Positions 61,090 to 64,000 of a stretch of 64,000 nucleotides of DNA are shown here, in pieces. The DNA is from JAKANT01 sp035502095 (GTDB lineage Bacteria; Pseudomonadota; Gammaproteobacteria; Burkholderiales; Burkholderiaceae_F): the NCBI GenBank assembly GCA_035502095.1, contig DATJUX010000041.1, positions 37,664-101,663 of the forward strand, read 5' to 3'. The notes under the pieces are model-generated. The model worked only from the letters and a program-made list of their open reading frames with translations, ran no database searches and was not told where the DNA came from. A program made the translations under genes and the position numbers. How positions within the stretch are numbered: position 1 is the stretch's first letter; each line of letters begins with the position of its first letter.

Positions 61090-62970
61090 CTAGGTGCGGG
61101 GCACGATCACGTCGGGGTGATCACCCGCGTACAACGTTTCGACGAGCGCGGCGCGATGTGACAGTACCGCGCGCTGGTTCAGCGATCCCTTGTCGGTCAC
61201 TTCGCCCTTGTCGATCGAGGGCGGGTCGCGCATCACCCAAAGGCGGGCGACGCGGCTTGCGCTGCCGGTGCCCGCGCGCCACAGCCGGTCCGCGAGCTGT
61301 TGGAAGAATTCGCGCACCGCCGGATCAGCGAGCACCTCGGCCGCGGTGGCCGTCTGGTCCAGCGGCGTCAACGTGCGGCACTCGTCGAGACGAGGAAAGA
61401 TGAGGGCGCCGACGTCGTCCCGGTTCAACCCGGTGAGCACGACATCCTGAACACATGGGCTGCCCTGCGCGATGATCGTCGCGCGCAGCGGACCCACGCT
61501 GACGAACGTGCCGGTCGAAAGCTTGAAGTCCTCGGCGGTGCGGCCGTCGAAGACCAGGCCTTTCTGCGGGTTCGACGGGTCGACCCATTTGACCGCGTCG
61601 CCCGTGATGTAGAAGCCCTCGTCGTCGAATGCTTCCGCGGTGAGCCGCGGCTCGCGCCAGTAGCCGGGCATCACGTTCGGACCGCGAAACCGGATTTCGT
61701 TCTTGGCGTATCTGCCGGTACCGTCACCGATCAGTTTCGCTTCGATGCCGGGCACAGGAAGGCCGATGTGCCCCGACGCCACCTCGCCGGGTCGAACCGC
61801 GAACGTGCAGGACGGCGAGGCCTCGGTCATCCCGAGGCCCGTGATGACCGGAATGCGTGCGCCGATGGTGCGTTCGGCGAGTCGATCGAGCTGGTTCCAG
61901 ACCGTCTGCGACAGGCCGGCCCCCGCGAACATGAATGCCCGGACGCGCTTGAACAGCGACTCGCGCAGCGTGTCATCGGTCTCCATCGCCGCGGCGAGTT
62001 CCTCGAAGCCCTTGGGAACGTTGAAGTAGATCGTGGGCGAGATCTCGCGCAGATTGCGCAGCGTCTGCGCGATGCCGCGCGCCGTGGGCTTGCCTTCGTC
62101 GATATAGAGGGTGCCGCCGTTGTAGATGACGAGGCCGACGTTGTGGTTGCCGCCGAACGTGTGATTCCACGGCAGCCAGTCCACCAGCACGGGTGGTTCG
62201 GCCGCGAGGAACGGCATGGTCTGCGCCAGCATCTGCTGGTTCGCGCACAACATGCGCTGCGTGTTGATGACGCCCTTGGGCGCCTTGGTCGAACCCGAGG
62301 TGAACAGGAACTTGGCGATCGTGTCGGGGCCGACCGCGGCGTGCGCCCGGTCGATCTCCGCGCGCGGCGCGGTGGCGAGCAACGTGTCGAACTGAACGGT
62401 GCGGCGGCCGGGGATCGTGGCGGCGGTCAACACGACGTGTATGTCCGGGCCCACGGCGGCGTCGACCGCCCTGGTGAATTCGGGCCCGGAGGCGAACACC
62501 ATCGCCGGCGTCGTCGTGCGCAGAATGTGGCGCAACTTCTCGTAGTCGGTCGATACGAGCGAGTAGGCCGGCGATACCGGCGCATAGGGGATGCCGGCCC
62601 ACATGGCGCCCAGCGCGAGCGTCAGGTGCTCCAGATCGTTGTCCGACAGGATCGCAAGCGGTGCTTCGACGCTCAGGCCACGATCGAGCAGGGCCTGGCC
62701 GATGCGGCGCGCGCGATCGACCATCTGTGCATAGGTGATGCGCACCCAGTCGCCGCCGCCGTGGGCGCGGCGCGCCACCAGCGTGCGGTCGGGCGCGACG
62801 CGTGCCCAGTGTTCCAGGCGGTCGGTGAGGCGGCGGGGATATTCGCGCAGCGCCTCCGTCGAGCGCAGTACGACGCTGCCGTCGCTGCGCGGTTCGAGCG
62901 TTGCCTGCAGGCATCCGCCGAATTCGGCTTCCCGATAACGGGGCCGGTCGATGCTGCGGGCGGCGTTCAT
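61090..62970 (-). CDS. fcs: feruloyl-CoA synthase
   Basis: 626 aa acyl-CoA ligase of the ANL superfamily. N-terminal YREAEFGGCLQATLEPRSDGS, the AMP-binding loop FTSGSTKAPKGV, the motif GLGMTEASP and WVDPSNPQKGLVFDGRTAEDFKLSTG are typical of feruloyl-CoA synthases. It activates ferulate, p-coumarate or caffeate with CoA and ATP. Its ATG overlaps the hydratase stop by four bases. Confidence 0.92.
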   Translation of the reverse strand: MNAARSIDRPRYREAEFGGCLQATLEPRSDGSVVLRSTEALREYPRRLTDRLEHWARVAPDRTLVARRAHGGGDWVRITYAQMVDRARRIGQALLDRGLSVEAPLAILSDNDLEHLTLALGAMWAGIPYAPVSPAYSLVSTDYEKLRHILRTTTPAMVFASGPEFTRAVDAAVGPDIHVVLTAATIPGRRTVQFDTLLATAPRAEIDRAHAAVGPDTIAKFLFTSGSTKAPKGVINTQRMLCANQQMLAQTMPFLAAEPPVLVDWLPWNHTFGGNHNVGLVIYNGGTLYIDEGKPTARGIAQTLRNLREISPTIYFNVPKGFEELAAAMETDDTLRESLFKRVRAFMFAGAGLSQTVWNQLDRLAERTIGARIPVITGLGMTEASPSCTFAVRPGEVASGHIGLPVPGIEAKLIGDGTGRYAKNEIRFRGPNVMPGYWREPRLTAEAFDDEGFYITGDAVKWVDPSNPQKGLVFDGRTAEDFKLSTGTFVSVGPLRATIIAQGSPCVQDVVLTGLNRDDVGALIFPRLDECRTLTPLDQTATAAEVLADPAVREFFQQLADRLWRAGTGSASRVARLWVMRDPPSIDKGEVTDKGSLNQRAVLSHRAALVETLYAGDHPDVIVPRT

Positions 62971-63782
62971 TTCTTCTCGACCTTCGCGGCACGTTTTTCG
63001 AGGAAGGCGCGCACGCGCTGCTTGGCGGCGTCGTCGCTCTGCGCGATCGCCGCCATCAGCGCCTCGACGAACAGCCCGTCCGACTGCGACAGGTCCGCGA
63101 TGCGCGGCAAGGCCTGCATGACCGCGAAGTTGGACAACGGCGCGTTGGTCGCGATCTTTTCAGCGAGTTCGAAACCCTTCGCCAGACCCGCTCCGTCCGC
63201 GACCACGTAGTGCGAGATGCCCCGCTGCTGCCCCTCGTGCGCGTCGAGGACGCGCCCGGTGAGCATCATGTCGGTCATGCAGGCGACCCCGACCAGGCGC
63301 GGCACGCGCGCCGAGCCGCCGCCGCCGACGAAGATCCCGCGTTGTCCTTCCGGCAGTCCGTAATAGGCGTTGGCTTCCGCGACGCGTATGTGGGCGGCGC
63401 TTGCGATTTCGAGGCCGCCGCCCACCACGGCGCCGTGCAGCACGGCGACGACCGGGACACGTCCGAACTGCACCTGGTCCATCGCCGCGTGCCACATGCG
63501 CGAGTGGAGCATGCCGTCGGCGACGCTGCGCTCCGACAGTTCGGACAGGTCCAGCCCGGCGCAGAAGTGGTCTCCTGCACCGCTCAACACCACCGCGCCG
63601 ATGTCCCGTGGAACGTTGCCGAAGAAGGTCCGGATCTGTTCGACCAACATGTCGTTGATGGCATTGCGCTTGGCCGGCCGATTCAGGCGCACGTGCGCCA
63701 CCACGCCGTGCAATCTGATCTCCAGCAGGTCGAGGTCGGCAAATGCGTCTGCGCGCCTGCCGTCGAGGTGCTTCGTCATCAT
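62967..63782 (-). CDS. enoyl-CoA hydratase (crotonase family)
   Basis: 271 aa. Both hydratase glutamates are present at E125 (GGGLEIAS) and E145 (GLPEGQRG), with oxyanion-hole residues in HFCAGLDLSEL. It should hydrate the cinnamoyl-CoA double bond. Whether it also cleaves to vanillin-type aldehyde (feruloyl-CoA hydratase/lyase) is uncertain; the adjacent dehydrogenase and amidohydrolase argue for a hydrate-oxidise-cleave route instead. Confidence 0.9.
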   Translation of the reverse strand: MMTKHLDGRRADAFADLDLLEIRLHGVVAHVRLNRPAKRNAINDMLVEQIRTFFGNVPRDIGAVVLSGAGDHFCAGLDLSELSERSVADGMLHSRMWHAAMDQVQFGRVPVVAVLHGAVVGGGLEIASAAHIRVAEANAYYGLPEGQRGIFVGGGGSARVPRLVGVACMTDMMLTGRVLDAHEGQQRGISHYVVADGAGLAKGFELAEKIATNAPLSNFAVMQALPRIADLSQSDGLFVEALMAAIAQSDDAAKQRVRAFLEKRAAKVEKK

Positions 63783-63796
63783 CGTCTCCTGTAAAT

Positions 63797-63815
63797 GCGC
63801 CGGCTACGCCGGCGC
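63797..63815. repeat. perfect hairpin over the amidohydrolase stop codon
   Basis: GCGCCGGC-TAC-GCCGGCGC, an 8-bp perfect stem that includes the TAG stop (63804-63806 on the minus strand). It lies in the short gap before the hydratase gene and may modulate relative expression. Confidence 0.4.
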
Positions 63816-64000
63816 TCCAACGTTCGACCGAGCGGCGGCCGCCAGCCCCAGCAGGCGCGCCGCGTTGCTCTTCAGTATCAGCGGCTTCACCTCGGGCCTG
63901 AATCCGCTCTCGTCGAAGTCCTTCATCCAGCGGTCCGGCGAGATCAGCGGCCAGTCCGAGCCGAACAGCATCCGGTCCTTGAGCAGCGTGTTGGCGTACT
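63804..64000 (-). CDS. amidohydrolase family protein, C-terminal fragment (continues beyond window)
   Basis: Only the last 64 residues are in the window (YANTLLKDRMLFGSDWPLIS at the cut, ending ...SNVGAPA). The GSDWP segment with the metal-binding Asp, followed by SNAARLLGL, is typical of the amidohydrolase-2 (decarboxylase/hydrolase) family. As upstream member of the hydroxycinnamate operon it probably performs the final cleavage of the beta-keto-acyl-CoA, as CouO does in the rhodococcal p-coumarate pathway. The start lies outside the window. Confidence 0.85.
   Translation of the reverse strand, partial: YANTLLKDRMLFGSDWPLISPDRWMKDFDESGFRPEVKPLILKSNAARLLGLAAAARSNVGAPA

Overview
The window is very GC-rich chromosomal DNA with tightly packed operons, ATGA-type stop/start overlaps and short, often hairpin-bearing intergenic gaps. 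Gene content (Liv-type amino-acid ABC operon, FrcA-like sugar ABC transporters with half-size ATPases, a complete inositol cluster, AAHS aromatic-acid transporter, feruloyl-CoA synthase, PCu(A)C, GlsB, DUF3761, FmdB) suggests a metabolically versatile soil or water proteobacterium, most likely a Burkholderiales-like betaproteobacterium. This is inferred from gene families only; no rRNA or tRNA gene was seen.

Layout. 1-405: repeat-rich intergenic DNA. 406-4293 (+): two-subunit molybdenum hydroxylase of the isoquinoline 1-oxidoreductase type, then a cyclase-family hydrolase. 4639-9457 (+): complete branched-chain amino-acid-type ABC transporter (SBP, two permeases, two ATPases), followed by a DadA-like D-amino-acid dehydrogenase. 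10874-12918: small stress or envelope genes (hypothetical, YidB-like, GlsB-like, DUF3761). 13040-20236 (+): self-contained D-xylose operon: LacI-type regulator, xylulokinase, xylose isomerase, XylF, XylH and a single-domain XylG. 20513-30246: a papain-like protease convergent with a six-gene leftward cluster of redox proteins: diheme c-type lipoprotein, GMC flavoprotein, small hypothetical, duplicated membrane protein, DyP peroxidase and catalase-like heme protein. This is the least explained part of the window.

30654-43592: inositol catabolism. A leftward operon (sugar SBP, permease, ATPase, iolC-iolJ fusion, iolD, iolE, iolB, methylmalonate-semialdehyde dehydrogenase) is divergent from iolG and a second Gfo/Idh dehydrogenase, around an AT-rich control region. 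43614-46384 (-): aspartase plus a Dcu-type C4-dicarboxylate transporter. 46912-49313: DUF2946 protein, PCu(A)C copper chaperone and a secreted beta-propeller. 49480-53938 (-): four-gene 2-oxoacid:acceptor oxidoreductase with a GltD-like, ferredoxin-fused electron-transfer subunit. 54119-56748 (-): PPOX-fold protein, FmdB zinc ribbon, DgoK-like kinase, small cytochrome c. 57035-64000 (-): hydroxycinnamate operon (amidohydrolase cut by the window end, enoyl-CoA hydratase, feruloyl-CoA synthase, short-chain dehydrogenase, AAHS transporter, tannase/feruloyl esterase).

Together the genes describe an organism that scavenges plant-derived compounds (xylose, inositol, feruloyl esters, amino acids, possibly N-heterocycles) and carries an uncharacterised envelope-linked heme/flavin oxidation module. 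No IS element, prophage, CRISPR array or plasmid function was recognised. Palindromic GC hairpins and 'CCCGAGCGCAGCGAGGGATC'-type boxes recur between genes and look like dispersed REP-like repeats.
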